A DNA stretch of 64,000 bases from JBCCIM01 sp965263205 (GTDB lineage: Bacteria; Bacteroidota; Rhodothermia; Rhodothermales; JAHQVL01), in the NCBI GenBank assembly GCA_965263205.1, contig CBDHHF010000030.1, forward strand, positions 62,001-126,000, written 5' to 3'. The notes beneath the pieces are model-generated. The model did not search any database, was not told the origin of the DNA, and saw only the letters and a list, made by a program, of their open reading frames with translations. The number at the start of each line of letters is the position of its first letter. The first letter of the stretch is position 1. A program made the translations under genes and the position numbers. Below are positions 10,934-19,141 of the stretch, one piece after another.

Positions 10934-11917
10934 ATGAAGCATTCCCAAATTTTGTTGAAAGGCCTCGCCTGTTTGCTGCTTGCTGTTTTGATGATGCCTC
11001 GCGCATCACAGGCCCAGCGCTCGTTTGTGGTGGTGCAGATTTTTCCACCAGCGCCAAACCAGCTAACCATTTCAGACCTTTGGCGCGTACAGCTTAATAA
11101 TACCGGACGGACGGATGTATCAGTTGTCTTGCGGGGCACGGTTGAAGAAGCCCGTGAAGGCTTGCTACTCGACGCGAGCACGCGCGAGGTGGTGCTGCGT
11201 CCAGGGCTAAACACCTTTCGAGGCCCCGATCTCGAGCCGGTAGAACTCGATGAGACCAACAGCGAATACGAGCGCATCATTGTGCGCACAGGCCAGGCCC
11301 CAACGGGGGACTATACGATTTGTGTATTTGCCTTATCCACAGCAACGCTCGAAGAAGTGGGGAGTGACTGTATCAACCATACGGTAGAGCTGGTTTCGCC
11401 ACCTGAGTTGATTGCACCACCTATCGAAGCGCAGATCAGTGATCGCTTCCCTGTTTTTTACTGGACACCGCCGGCACCCTTGCCGGGCAATCAGACTGTT
11501 TCCTATCGGATTAAAATTGTAAAAGTGCTCGGCCGGCAGTCACCACTTGCTGCTTTGCAGGCCAATCCGTCCTGGTATGAAGAAGGCAACCTGCGCACTA
11601 CGTATCTACAATACCCACTGCGAGCACAGCCTTTTGAAGCAGGGCAGTACGCGTGGATTATCACTGCTGAAACACCTGGGCTGACACGTGGCGGCGTTGC
11701 GCTCGGACAAAGCGAAATTGGATATTTCGACTGGCAGCCCATCCTGGTGCTCGACATCGCTGATGAACTGGATATCGCAACACCAACGGTGCCTGGTATT
11801 CCAGCCAGTTTACTTAACGAGCTGTTGACGCCTTGCTCTGGCATTAGCGGCGGCAACTTCGGCTTTGGCCCATCAGGCGCCGGCAGCGGCACCCTGCAAT
11901 TCCAGGGTGTTGGATAA
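10934..11917 (+). CDS. Secreted TANFOR-like protein
   Basis: The product is about 327 residues. I prefer the ATG at 10934, which gives a clean signal peptide (MKHSQILLKGLACLLLAVL, cleavage near SQAQ). An in-frame ATG at 10922 overlaps the upstream stop by seven bases. The mature N-terminal half reads like a beta-sandwich (ISDLWRVQLNNTGRTDVSV). The centre contains PPELIAPPIEAQISDRFPVF followed by YWTPPAP, which resembles Bacteroidota TANFOR-type secreted proteins. That assignment is from memory and moderate. The C-terminus is Gly/Ser-rich (GGNFGFGPSGAGSG). It sits between the barrel-like gene and the T9SS cargo gene, so the operon encodes a set of envelope or surface proteins. Biochemical role unknown. 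Confidence 0.8.
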   Translation: MKHSQILLKGLACLLLAVLMMPRASQAQRSFVVVQIFPPAPNQLTISDLWRVQLNNTGRTDVSVVLRGTVEEAREGLLLDASTREVVLRPGLNTFRGPDLEPVELDETNSEYERIIVRTGQAPTGDYTICVFALSTATLEEVGSDCINHTVELVSPPELIAPPIEAQISDRFPVFYWTPPAPLPGNQTVSYRIKIVKVLGRQSPLAALQANPSWYEEGNLRTTYLQYPLRAQPFEAGQYAWIITAETPGLTRGGVALGQSEIGYFDWQPILVLDIADELDIATPTVPGIPASLLNELLTPCSGISGGNFGFGPSGAGSGTLQFQGVG

Positions 11918-11931
11918 CTAGCATCAAAAGC

Positions 11932-11976
11932 ACTTTCAACCTGCAACTTTCAACCCCAAACACCCCATGTGTTTGG
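11932..11976 (+). repeat. Heptad repeat (ACCTGCA type) plus hairpin, probable terminator element
   Basis: Four successive 7-base units (ACTTTCA, ACCTGCA, ACTTTCA, ACCCCAA) lie 15 bases after the stop of the TANFOR-like gene. They run into a perfect 8-bp hairpin, CCAAACAC/GTGTTTGG, at 11956-11976. There is no T-run. The same order, heptads then hairpin, recurs at 14106-14142 and, on the minus strand, at 29227-29275, each time 3' of a gene. Termination or 3'-end protection is inferred. Confidence 0.6.
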
Positions 11977-12014
11977 CCTGACCACTTCTTTAACCCACAC
12001 GCATCACATCTGAC

Positions 12015-14082
12015 ATGAAAAAATATATACAAAACTATACCGTGCTTCTGGCAGCAGGGCTTCTGTTAACGTTGCCAAAGACGTCATTTGCACAGGACGA
12101 TCCATTGGAATGGCTCTTACGTATTGGTGGTAAATCAGCTGACATTGCCGGGGGCGTCCACGTTGCGCTTGAAGACGGTGTAGTACGTTTAGCAGCTACG
12201 ATGGGCGAAGCCGGCGGTACGGTAGGAGATGTATTTGAGACGTCTGACCACGCAGACCGCCATTATGGTTATCATCGACCCTGAGACGGGCAAGCCGTTG
12301 GGGATGTACACGCTTGCTGCTGATGATTTGAAGAGCTCAGTGACGGGAGAAGATGTCACGGTCAATGCAGAGAACGACCCACACCTTGCCGGCACGTACA
12401 AAGGTTCTATTGGCGTATTTCAACATGATCTGAGCTTGCTGCAAAGCCCCAATCAAAGCGTATATCTGGCAGAGTTTACGCAAAAGGGGACCATCTCCTG
12501 GATCAACACCATTGGCTCTGTCTTCGAAACGAGTGAGGTGACCTTTGGTGGTGTTGATAGTCACCAGGAGGGCGAAGTGTTTATGACCGGTTCCTACAAA
12601 GGGACCGAAGTGTTGTTTATTCACCAGACCGGTTTAGAGACCGCAAATTCGCCTACCGTAGAAGACGAAGACGCATACCTCATCCAATACGGTACGCGCG
12701 GTGAGTTGAGAGACTTGCTTTTGATGCAGGGCGACGGGAATAGCCGAGGGAATGACGTATCCCTGGCCAAAGATGGTACGGTTGCCTACTGGGGCGGCCA
12801 TTATGACGGCGTCGCAACGCTGGGACGCACAATTTTGGAGGCCGCGCCGCGTACCCAGGATGGCTTTCTGATCAAGCTGGCGGGCGACGAGGTTGAGTGG
12901 TTCATTGAACTCAAGGGTGAGGGTGATGTCTCGGTAACGAATGTCGTATTCAACCCCGAAACGGGTGGTGGTTATTTTGCCGGCGATTTTGGGGGCAGCG
13001 GACTCGAATACGAGCTAAATAACGTGTTTGTCACGAGTTATGATATTAGTGGTAGTGACGACGGCGGACAATACGTTGGCGCGTTCAGTGCAAAAGGAGA
13101 AATCCTCTGGATACACGCAATTTCCGGGGATGCCACCATTAATGATCTTGCATTTCGCGAGGGTAATCCTGACCAGAAATCTGGAGTCTCTGTAGCTGGC
13201 TCTTATGGTAAAGCGGAAGCCTATGTTGGCCCTTCAACGAAGTACGGTTTTGGATTGCAGGGTACACAAGATGCGTTTCTGTTTGAACTTGATGCAGCGG
13301 GAGATCTCATGCTGCTGCCCTGGACTACCGGGGCAGCAACGTTGGATGACGATCATGATAACTGGATAGAGATTTTGAGTTGTTTTTGTACCGGTTCGGT
13401 TGTTAGGCCGAGCGTCGGAAGTGCTACGTATAATGCGGTGCTCAAAATGGCCGGCGAAGAAGTGAAGTCGATAGGAGACTCAGACGTGCTGGTATTTGGC
13501 TATAATGCCGAGCTATCCCCGCCACTACCTGTTGAGTTAATCTCCTTTACGGGACTTGTTGATGGCAACGATGCCGTCCTGTCCTGGGAGACCGCCAGCG
13601 AAACAAACAACGCCGGCTTTGAAGTTCAGCGCTTTGGTGGTTCAGGGTGGCAACAAGTGGGCTATGTCACCGGCGCAGGGACAACAACGGAAGCGCAATC
13701 GTATGTATTCAGCGTACAAGGCCTTGCACCTGGTTCGCACCAATTCCGCCTCAAACAAATCGATTTTGATGGCACGTTTGCTTTCAGTCCAACCGTTATC
13801 GTTGCCATCCAGGCAGGACCGCGGCCACAATTGATCGATGCTCATCCCAATCCATTCAAACCGCGCACAACCATCCGTTTTTCAGTACCCGAGCAGGGGC
13901 CAGTTTCTGTTAAAGTGTATGACGTGATGGGCCGGCTGGTTGCTGAGCTACACGACGGGACCCTGCCAGCCGGTATTCACAACGTTGCATGGGATGCCTC
14001 CGGAATGGCAAGCGGTGTATACTTCTACCGTATGCAAGCCGGCAACTTTGTCGAGAGCAAACGCATGATGCTCCTACAATAG
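12015..14082 (+). CDS. T9SS-secreted cargo protein, interrupted by one frameshift
   Basis: The first frame (from 12015) gives a signal peptide, MKKYIQNYTVLLAAGLLLTL, ending in FAQ, and runs into a stop near 12284. The main frame continues to 14082. Removing one C from the CC at about 12257 joins them as ETSDHADAIMVIIDPETG, so this is one gene with a 1-bp insertion or a sequence error. The body contains repeated modules of the form 'DAFLFELDAAGDL', resembling the SBBP/beta-propeller repeats of secreted Bacteroidota proteins. The last 80 residues are a classic type IX sorting domain (HPNPFKPRTTIRFSV, VKVYDVMGRLV, GVYFYRM). The protein should therefore be exported through the outer membrane and attached to or released from the surface. 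It is the last gene of the giant-protein locus. No enzymatic domain was recognised. Confidence 0.8.
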
Positions 14083-14105
14083 GTCCCAACGGTTCAGTCA
14101 AAAAT

Positions 14106-14142
14106 ACCTTCAACCTGCAACCAATAAATCCAAAGATTTATT
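14106..14142 (+). repeat. Heptad repeat plus hairpin 3' of the T9SS cargo gene
   Basis: Units ACCTTCA, ACCTGCA and ACCAATA are followed by a perfect 8-bp hairpin, AATAAATC/GATTTATT (14123-14142, loop CAAA). The stop codon of the cargo gene is 24 bases upstream and the convergent acyltransferase gene ends 10 bases downstream, so it probably serves as a 3' element for the cargo gene. It is the same composite element as at 11932. Confidence 0.55.
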
Positions 14143-14151
14143 TGCTTGCGC

Positions 14152-15480
14152 CTACAGCCGTAGGAAAAGCTTCTGCCGGTACATCACCCAGACAATCAGG
14201 AAAATAAAGAGCGTATAGAGTAGGGCCCACAGGAGGGAGGCCGGTTCGCCGGCCAACCCCTGGCCCATGATGACATCCATGAACCCATCGCGGACAGGCC
14301 GGATGATACGGGCAAACAGGCTGTGCAGGGCATACGCTGCGATGGCATTGGCACCAAACACACGCCCCATGTAAAACAGCGGTTGGTTCACGCCTTTCTT
14401 GTGGAGGTCAACGTACCAGTACAGTGCGGCAAAGGTCAGCGTGATCAAGCTTGAGGTGTAAAGTACAAACGAACTGCTCCACAAATTTTTGTTGTACGGG
14501 AAGAACCAGTTCCAGACGCTTCCCACAACAAACATGCAAAATCCGTAAACAAAGAGACGGAGCGCGGTTTTCTCTTTCGATTGGGTTTGCAGCACAATGT
14601 GGCCGGCAACCATACCCGTGATGCCTGAGCCAATGGCTGGCAAGGTGCTCAGCAAGCCTTCCGGATCCCACGTCTTTTCATAAATCCGGCCCGGCGTGAA
14701 CACGCGATCCACCCAGGCAGCCAGGTTGGTGCCGGGTTCAAGGTTGGCAGCAATCGAAGTCTCAGATAATGCGCGTAATCCTTCAACCGCAACAGGGCCG
14801 CTGGCACGCATCACTTCACCACTGGCAAGGGCGGCTTGCACAACGGCGTCAGCTGGCACAGGGAGCAAGACCATCATCAACCAATACCCAACGAGTAGCA
14901 CAACGCCGGTGATAATCTGGGTGCGCCGGCTCGTGTACAGAAAAAGGAAGGCGCAAACCAGGAAGACAACTGCAATACGCTGGAGTACACCCGGCCAACG
15001 GAACGTCTCGAGTGCAAACGTAGGGTTCAATACCACAAAAAGCGTGACTGCAATAAACATGACAGCACCCAGGATGAGGCGTTTGCGCTGGGAAGGCGCT
15101 ACCTGGATTTCAGAAAGGCCATACAGCAGTACGACGCCAACGATAATATGGGCAACTTTGAACCCAACGCTTGCTGCCGGCATGGCGAGAAGCAACCCCA
15201 TACCAAAGATCATTGCGGTGCGTACCAGTGTTTTCTGAAGCAATGGTCGCGTGTCGGTTACCCGTTGTTTGCGCTTCGAGTACGACAGGACAATAGATAC
15301 GCCGACAATGAAAAGGAAGAAGGGGAAGACAAAGTCTGTAGGGGTGATGCCATGCCATGGGGCGTGGCGCAAGGGGGGATAGACGTAGGTCCATGAGCCG
15401 GGGTCGTTGACGACAATCATGCCGGCAATCGTGAGACCGCGCAGTACATCAAGCGAGGTAAGCCGTTCTTGTAAATCCAT
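14152..15480 (-). CDS. NagX/HGSNAT-family membrane acyltransferase
   Basis: The 442-residue protein starts at the ATG at 15480 (MDLQERLTSLDVLRGL). The frame is open further upstream, but that extension lacks homology-like character. The sequence matches the heparan-alpha-glucosaminide N-acetyltransferase/NagX (DUF5009) family: LTSLDVLRGLTIAGMIVVND, then RHAPWHGITPTDFVFP, whose first His is the probable acetyl-accepting residue by analogy with human HGSNAT, then about ten transmembrane helices. Such proteins acetylate amino sugars at the inner membrane using acetyl-CoA. The gene is followed downstream by the convergent T9SS cargo gene. Upstream on the same strand, about 50 bases away, lies a membrane-anchored glycosidase-like gene, consistent with a glycan-related pair. 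Substrate is not determinable here. Confidence 0.88.
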   Translation of the reverse strand: MDLQERLTSLDVLRGLTIAGMIVVNDPGSWTYVYPPLRHAPWHGITPTDFVFPFFLFIVGVSIVLSYSKRKQRVTDTRPLLQKTLVRTAMIFGMGLLLAMPAASVGFKVAHIIVGVVLLYGLSEIQVAPSQRKRLILGAVMFIAVTLFVVLNPTFALETFRWPGVLQRIAVVFLVCAFLFLYTSRRTQIITGVVLLVGYWLMMVLLPVPADAVVQAALASGEVMRASGPVAVEGLRALSETSIAANLEPGTNLAAWVDRVFTPGRIYEKTWDPEGLLSTLPAIGSGITGMVAGHIVLQTQSKEKTALRLFVYGFCMFVVGSVWNWFFPYNKNLWSSSFVLYTSSLITLTFAALYWYVDLHKKGVNQPLFYMGRVFGANAIAAYALHSLFARIIRPVRDGFMDVIMGQGLAGEPASLLWALLYTLFIFLIVWVMYRQKLFLRL

Positions 15481-15532
15481 GTAGGTGGGGTGGATTCGAT
15501 ACTGGTGGGGTACAACAGAAAAAGGTATCGAA

Positions 15533-16966
15533 TCAGGGTAAGAATCCAAAATTAACCCGGGCACTGTCCGCTGGTGAGGGAACGACATCATGGAAGCCGC
15601 GAGCGATCACATTCAAGGCAGGTTTGCCGGCCAGGGAGAAGCCTGTATTTTTTCCGTCCTTCCGTTTATTTGCGGACCATTCCCATAGGTGCACGCCGGC
15701 AAACCAGGGCTTCTCCCACATCACATTAAAAAAAGCCTGGTAACTCGTAGCCTGTGTTTGGAGGGATATCGGTCTGAAAAAGTCCTTGGGCGATGACCAC
15801 GTCCAGGGAGTCATCGCCGCTGTGCCGATACTACGGTACCCGATTTCTGTAAACAAAATCTGCTTATCGTATTGTATGGCCAGGTGTTGAAGCCGCTCGA
15901 CGTGCGGTTGCCATCCCGCTTCAATGTCCTCCAGGCTTGGGTTCTTAACATCCGAAACCGGGAAATATGCCTGGATGCCAATAAGATCTAATGCATCCCA
16001 GAAAGGAATTTGTTCAAGATCGTCCGACCAATTTGCAGCATAGGTTAATTGACCGCTATACACCGAACGTATTTGCGCAATCAAGGCCTGCCAGTGTTCG
16101 GGTTTTGCAACAATTGTACTGTGCAGCTCGGTCCCTATGCAAAACAAGTCGGCTTGCAATGATTCAGCTAGCCTCGCATAAGCTACCATGCGCCGCGAAT
16201 AGTAGGAAAACCAGGTATCCCAGTCGGCCTCACTTTGCATGGCAATATCAGACCGCCATGCACCTCCTTCCGGGGCGCTCAACCAGATGTGTGGTTTAAT
16301 CGCAAGGTGGAAGCCGTAGGGTGCTGCCCACGCAGCGTACCGCTTGATCCAGTTAAAACTGCTGCTATCAGGATCTATGGCTGTTGTTGCCTGGAGAGGT
16401 GGTGTGTCATGCAGCTCCTGGCTGATGTAGGGCACCAGGGTGATCCATTCGATATTATTGGTTTTGAGGAGATTCAGATCAGTTGTATCAGCGGGCAGGT
16501 TGAAGACATGTATGCCACGGTGTTTGCCGTCTTTTTGGTAGATGTCGCGGGCCTTTGGGCCATTGTGCTCAACTGATAGATCCCAGGTATAGGCAACGTC
16601 CTCGCTGTTTCGATAGGCCGTTGTAATTTGCAAACCCGTCCAGATTAGGAGGATGGGCAATGCGACATAACGCAGGAGGCCGCTGGCAACGCCGGTCCAC
16701 CCAGCCTTTTTGTACTGCTGCCAATGTCCCCAAATGAGCGCGTAAATCAGGTAGGGTATAAGCGCAAATACGTATGTAGCGCCTTGCGAGAACAGTTTTC
16801 TAACAGTAAGTCGCCAATACGTCCATGTTTGACCCGATTCGATCTGATCGATTGTAAAAAGAACAGCGAGTAGGATGAGCGCAAAGGCAAGCAACGTGCT
16901 CGTATACCAGTAGAAGAAGATGCGCAACGCACTGATCTGGCGCGATGAAAAAAAGGAATTTGTCAT
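15533..16966 (-). CDS. Membrane-anchored GH113-like glycoside hydrolase
   Basis: About 477 residues if started at MTNSFFSSR (16966). The frame is open to 17047, but that extension is not convincing. The N-terminal 130 residues hold three or four hydrophobic helices (YTSTLLAFALILLAVLF, YVFALIPYLIYALIW, YVALPILLIWTGL). The rest is a TIM-barrel beginning KHRGIHVFNLPAD. Two candidate catalytic glutamates are seen in IGTELHS (acid/base) and LFTEIGYRS (nucleophile), the arrangement of GH113 and related clan GH-A mannanase-like enzymes. I infer a glycosidase facing the periplasm. The helical anchor is unusual for the family, which is normally soluble. It probably forms an operon with the downstream acyltransferase. 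Confidence 0.78.
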   Translation of the reverse strand: MTNSFFSSRQISALRIFFYWYTSTLLAFALILLAVLFTIDQIESGQTWTYWRLTVRKLFSQGATYVFALIPYLIYALIWGHWQQYKKAGWTGVASGLLRYVALPILLIWTGLQITTAYRNSEDVAYTWDLSVEHNGPKARDIYQKDGKHRGIHVFNLPADTTDLNLLKTNNIEWITLVPYISQELHDTPPLQATTAIDPDSSSFNWIKRYAAWAAPYGFHLAIKPHIWLSAPEGGAWRSDIAMQSEADWDTWFSYYSRRMVAYARLAESLQADLFCIGTELHSTIVAKPEHWQALIAQIRSVYSGQLTYAANWSDDLEQIPFWDALDLIGIQAYFPVSDVKNPSLEDIEAGWQPHVERLQHLAIQYDKQILFTEIGYRSIGTAAMTPWTWSSPKDFFRPISLQTQATSYQAFFNVMWEKPWFAGVHLWEWSANKRKDGKNTGFSLAGKPALNVIARGFHDVVPSPADSARVNFGFLP

Positions 16967-17068
16967 GTAGTACGGTTGCGCGTGATCAGGAAAGTGGATT
17001 GCGTATACTGCTTCTGCGGCAAACGTTACCTTTAGCAATATGTGCAATCCCGATATAAGTTACACGCA

Positions 17069-17099
17069 ATAAAAAAGGCCGGCCCGATTGGGCCAGCCT
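17069..17099 (-). terminator. Intrinsic terminator
   Basis: On the minus strand GGCTGGCCC-AATC-GGGCCGGCC forms a 9-bp stem with one mismatch and is followed by TTTTTT. It sits seven bases beyond the stop of the 62-aa ORF, so it probably ends that transcript. Confidence 0.8.
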
Positions 17100-17105
17100 C
17101 AGTTT

Positions 17106-17294
17106 CTACTTCTTTAGTACGAGATCTCTTACCAGGTCCCACGCAATCCTCAAGAGTACCCCAATGACGGGGCCAGCGACTTGCCAGGACCACCTGTGTT
17201 TTTTGGGTGGCTCAGCAACTGTTGTTTCGCTGTTTAAGGATTCTGTGGATTTGCCGATACTACTCATAGAGATACCCCACGTATCTAATGACAA
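17106..17294 (-). CDS. Small putative membrane peptide (62 aa)
   Basis: A short ORF of 62 codons with a second possible start at the tenth codon (17267). The first half is Ser/Thr-rich and polar. The second half, WSWQVAGPVIGVLLRIAWDL, is hydrophobic and ends in basic LVLKK, so a single membrane-associated helix is plausible. No family was recognised. Support for it being real is indirect. A strong terminator lies immediately after the stop and a 10-bp hairpin lies upstream, giving a self-contained minus-strand transcription unit between two larger genes. The same unit could instead be a small RNA. Confidence 0.45.
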   Translation of the reverse strand: MSLDTWGISMSSIGKSTESLNSETTVAEPPKKHRWSWQVAGPVIGVLLRIAWDLVRDLVLKK

Positions 17295-17358
17295 GAAGCT
17301 AGATAGGGCAAGTATCGACTGGCTCGAAGAAACTTTAGCTTTCTTTTAAAATTTTTTT

Positions 17359-17386
17359 AAGCAGCTATGCAAAGGTATAGCTGCTT
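17359..17386. other. Perfect 10-bp inverted repeat upstream of the 62-aa ORF
   Basis: AAGCAGCTAT-GCAAAGGT-ATAGCTGCTT is flanked on the left by a TTTTTTT run (17352-17358), which reads as AAAAAAA after the hairpin on the minus strand. It may be a leader hairpin of the small minus-strand unit, or a weak terminator. Confidence 0.5.
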
Positions 17387-17411
17387 TATGTTTTAACAGC
17401 GTTTGGGAAAT

Positions 17412-17447
17412 AAAAACGGGCCTGCGTTTTGGCAGGCCCGTTTTTTT
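17412..17447. terminator. Bidirectional intrinsic terminator of the LEA-like gene
   Basis: AAAAACGGGCCTGC-GTTTTG-GCAGGCCCGTTTTTTT forms a perfect 9-bp GC-rich stem extended by A/T pairs, with T-runs on both strands. It lies about 25 bases after the stop of the minus-strand repeat protein. Confidence 0.88.
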
Positions 17448-17472
17448 AATTCATAAAGAGAAATTAGGTATT

Positions 17473-18117
17473 CTAGGCGTCACCTGCGGCTTTCTCAGCT
17501 TCATCTGTTGCATCGTCAACCAGATCGCTGGCGTCTTCTTTGATTTCAGAGGCCACGTTTTTGACAGAGCTTGAAACAGAATCAGCCATTTCGCCGGCTT
17601 CTGTTTTTGCTTTGTCCATGAGCTCATCCGCTTTATCTGCAGCAGCGGTTGCTGTTTCTTTGGCTTTGTCAAACGCTTCGCCGGCACCTTCTTTTGCTTT
17701 TGCAGCAAATTCGTCAGCTTTTTCAGCAGCAGCAGATGCGGCTTCTTTGGCTTTGTCGAATGCTTCGCCAGCTTCTTCTTTAGCCTTGGCTGCAAACTCA
17801 TCCGCTTTTTCTGCAGCAACGGCAGCGGCGCCTTTGGCTTTGTCCACAGCCTGTTCAGCGGCTGTTTTGGCTTTCTCCATGAGCGGATCAGCCTTCTCTT
17901 TTACGTCTTCGGCGAGGTCTTTGGCTTTTACTGCGGCCTCTTCAGCCATGTCTTTGGCCTTGTCAAACGCTTCGCCGGCAGCCTCTTTGGCTTTGTCGAC
18001 CATCGGCCCGGCTTCTTCAATCACGTCTTCCGCTACGTCGATGGCTTTATCTACAGCCTGTTCAGCAGCGGCTTTGGTTGAGCTGAACGTTCGCTTCAGG
18101 AAATCTGTAAAACCCAT
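17473..18117 (-). CDS. LEA/apolipoprotein-like helical repeat protein
   Basis: The 214 residues are almost wholly Ala, Lys, Glu and Asp in an 11-residue periodicity. Near-identical blocks such as KAKEEAGEAFDKAKE and EKADEFAAKAKE repeat through residues 45-165. This is the pattern of group-3 late-embryogenesis-abundant and YtxH-like amphipathic helical proteins, which are disordered in solution and fold on drying or on membranes. There is no signal peptide. The start MGFTDFLKRTFSS may itself be an amphipathic anchor. A stress-protective or membrane-binding role is inferred from composition only. It is a single-gene unit with its own terminator. The repeats are similar at the DNA level too, so repeat-number variation is possible. 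The long plus-strand ORF across this region is a shadow of the repeats. Confidence 0.82.
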   Translation of the reverse strand: MGFTDFLKRTFSSTKAAAEQAVDKAIDVAEDVIEEAGPMVDKAKEAAGEAFDKAKDMAEEAAVKAKDLAEDVKEKADPLMEKAKTAAEQAVDKAKGAAAVAAEKADEFAAKAKEEAGEAFDKAKEAASAAAEKADEFAAKAKEGAGEAFDKAKETATAAADKADELMDKAKTEAGEMADSVSSSVKNVASEIKEDASDLVDDATDEAEKAAGDA

Positions 18118-18419
18118 TGTTTATCTCTGTTTGGGGTGGGTGGCGAGGAATACAGGGTCGATTTATTTAAAATACGAGATACAAAACAATGAAGCATTAC
18201 CCGTCAAATGTTTCATAATAAAAAAGCCAAAGGCTTTCATTAACTTTCCTGTTTTCAGTAATTTACTGTCAGCGGAACACCGTGTAATCAACGCTCATTA
18301 AACGCCTGCTGTCTATTAATTGACGCTGGGCAGCCGATATTGGGGCTTTCGGGCCGCTACCCACTAGCATAATCGCCAAAGCGAGTTGTTACGCTTTGGC
18401 TGTATTTCTGTCTTTTGTT
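18118..18419. other. Divergent intergenic region with inverted repeats
   Basis: About 300 bases separate the minus-strand LEA-like gene from the plus-strand secD block. It holds a short AAAGCC/GGCTTT hairpin (about 18224-18238) and a perfect 9-bp inverted repeat, GCCAAAGCG-AGTTGTTA-CGCTTTGGC (18375-18400), ending 20 bases before the ATG at 18420. It must contain both promoters. The second repeat is a candidate operator or attenuator. Confidence 0.5.
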
Positions 18420-18956
18420 ATGCGCGCACTGCGTTCAACCTTCGGGAAACGGATTGTAACGATCAGCTTGCTTATCAGCATGCTGTCGTTGCTTGTATCT
18501 CCGACTGTGCGCGACAACCAGTACAATTCTTCCAGCAAATATGCCGACTGGTTGCGGAATCAACTGGGTGATGTAACCTCAGAAGCCGTCGAATATGCGT
18601 TTGCGGCTGCCCTGCAGGTTGATGCTGAAAGTCTGGACGCGTTCATCAACGCATTTGTTAAGGCGTACGCCCATGTTGAGTCTGACGCCGGCGTCACTGT
18701 AACCAGCGTTGCATTATTTGCGTTGTTGAAACATCGCTCGCTGTTAGTTGACAGCGCGGTGCCACCGAGTTTACTGCTCAAATCTGCGCTCATGCGCACC
18801 CTGCATTCGCAGGATCGCAGCAGTTCTTCTTTAGTTGCTGCGTTTGAACGGGTTGCTGCTGTGAAATTTGGGCAGCAATGCATGACGTTCGTGTCGCACG
18901 TCATCCCACTATTTGCGACAGACAGTTTCATATCTATCAGTCCGCGCGCACCTTAG
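18420..18956 (+). CDS. Hypothetical exported protein upstream of secD
   Basis: 178 residues from the ATG at 18420, with a TTG start also possible at 18396. The N-terminus has basic residues followed by ISLLISMLSLLVSP, which could be a signal peptide or an anchor. The remainder is Ala/Ser-rich and mostly helical (EAVEYAFAAALQVDAESL) with no motif I recognise. The stop is followed by a short terminator-like hairpin before secD, so it may be a separate unit. Confidence is moderate because composition is the main support. Confidence 0.5.
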   Translation: MRALRSTFGKRIVTISLLISMLSLLVSPTVRDNQYNSSSKYADWLRNQLGDVTSEAVEYAFAAALQVDAESLDAFINAFVKAYAHVESDAGVTVTSVALFALLKHRSLLVDSAVPPSLLLKSALMRTLHSQDRSSSSLVAAFERVAAVKFGQQCMTFVSHVIPLFATDSFISISPRAP

Positions 18957-19082
18957 CCACACACTGGCCCCGTACGTCTAAAAAGGTTCTCCACTCCAAT
19001 TTTACGTGTTTCGCTCGCGTTTGCTGGCGAAGCTGTGTGATGTTTTGTGCCTTTTGGGGGCTACCACCATTCCCGCATTAGC

Positions 19083-19103
19083 ACCGCGATTCGCGGTATT
19101 TTT
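19083..19103 (+). terminator. Short terminator-like hairpin before secD
   Basis: ACCGCG-ATT-CGCGGT is followed by ATTTTTC. It is a 6-bp GC-rich stem between the hypothetical exported protein and secD, weak to moderate in strength. Confidence 0.5.
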
Positions 19104-19141
19104 CACGCCGGCGTTTGTGGCCGGCAAACTCCAGATTTACA

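Noticed and set aside
1..14082. Contractile injection system or phage tail cluster
   Set aside because: Large paired proteins suggested it, but no sheath, tube, spike, baseplate or AAA ATPase genes are visible, and neighbours are envelope proteins.
17540..18301. Plus-strand 253-codon ORF over the LEA-like gene
   Set aside because: Antisense of an Ala/Lys/Glu repeat protein; Ser/Ala-rich shadow without its own motifs.
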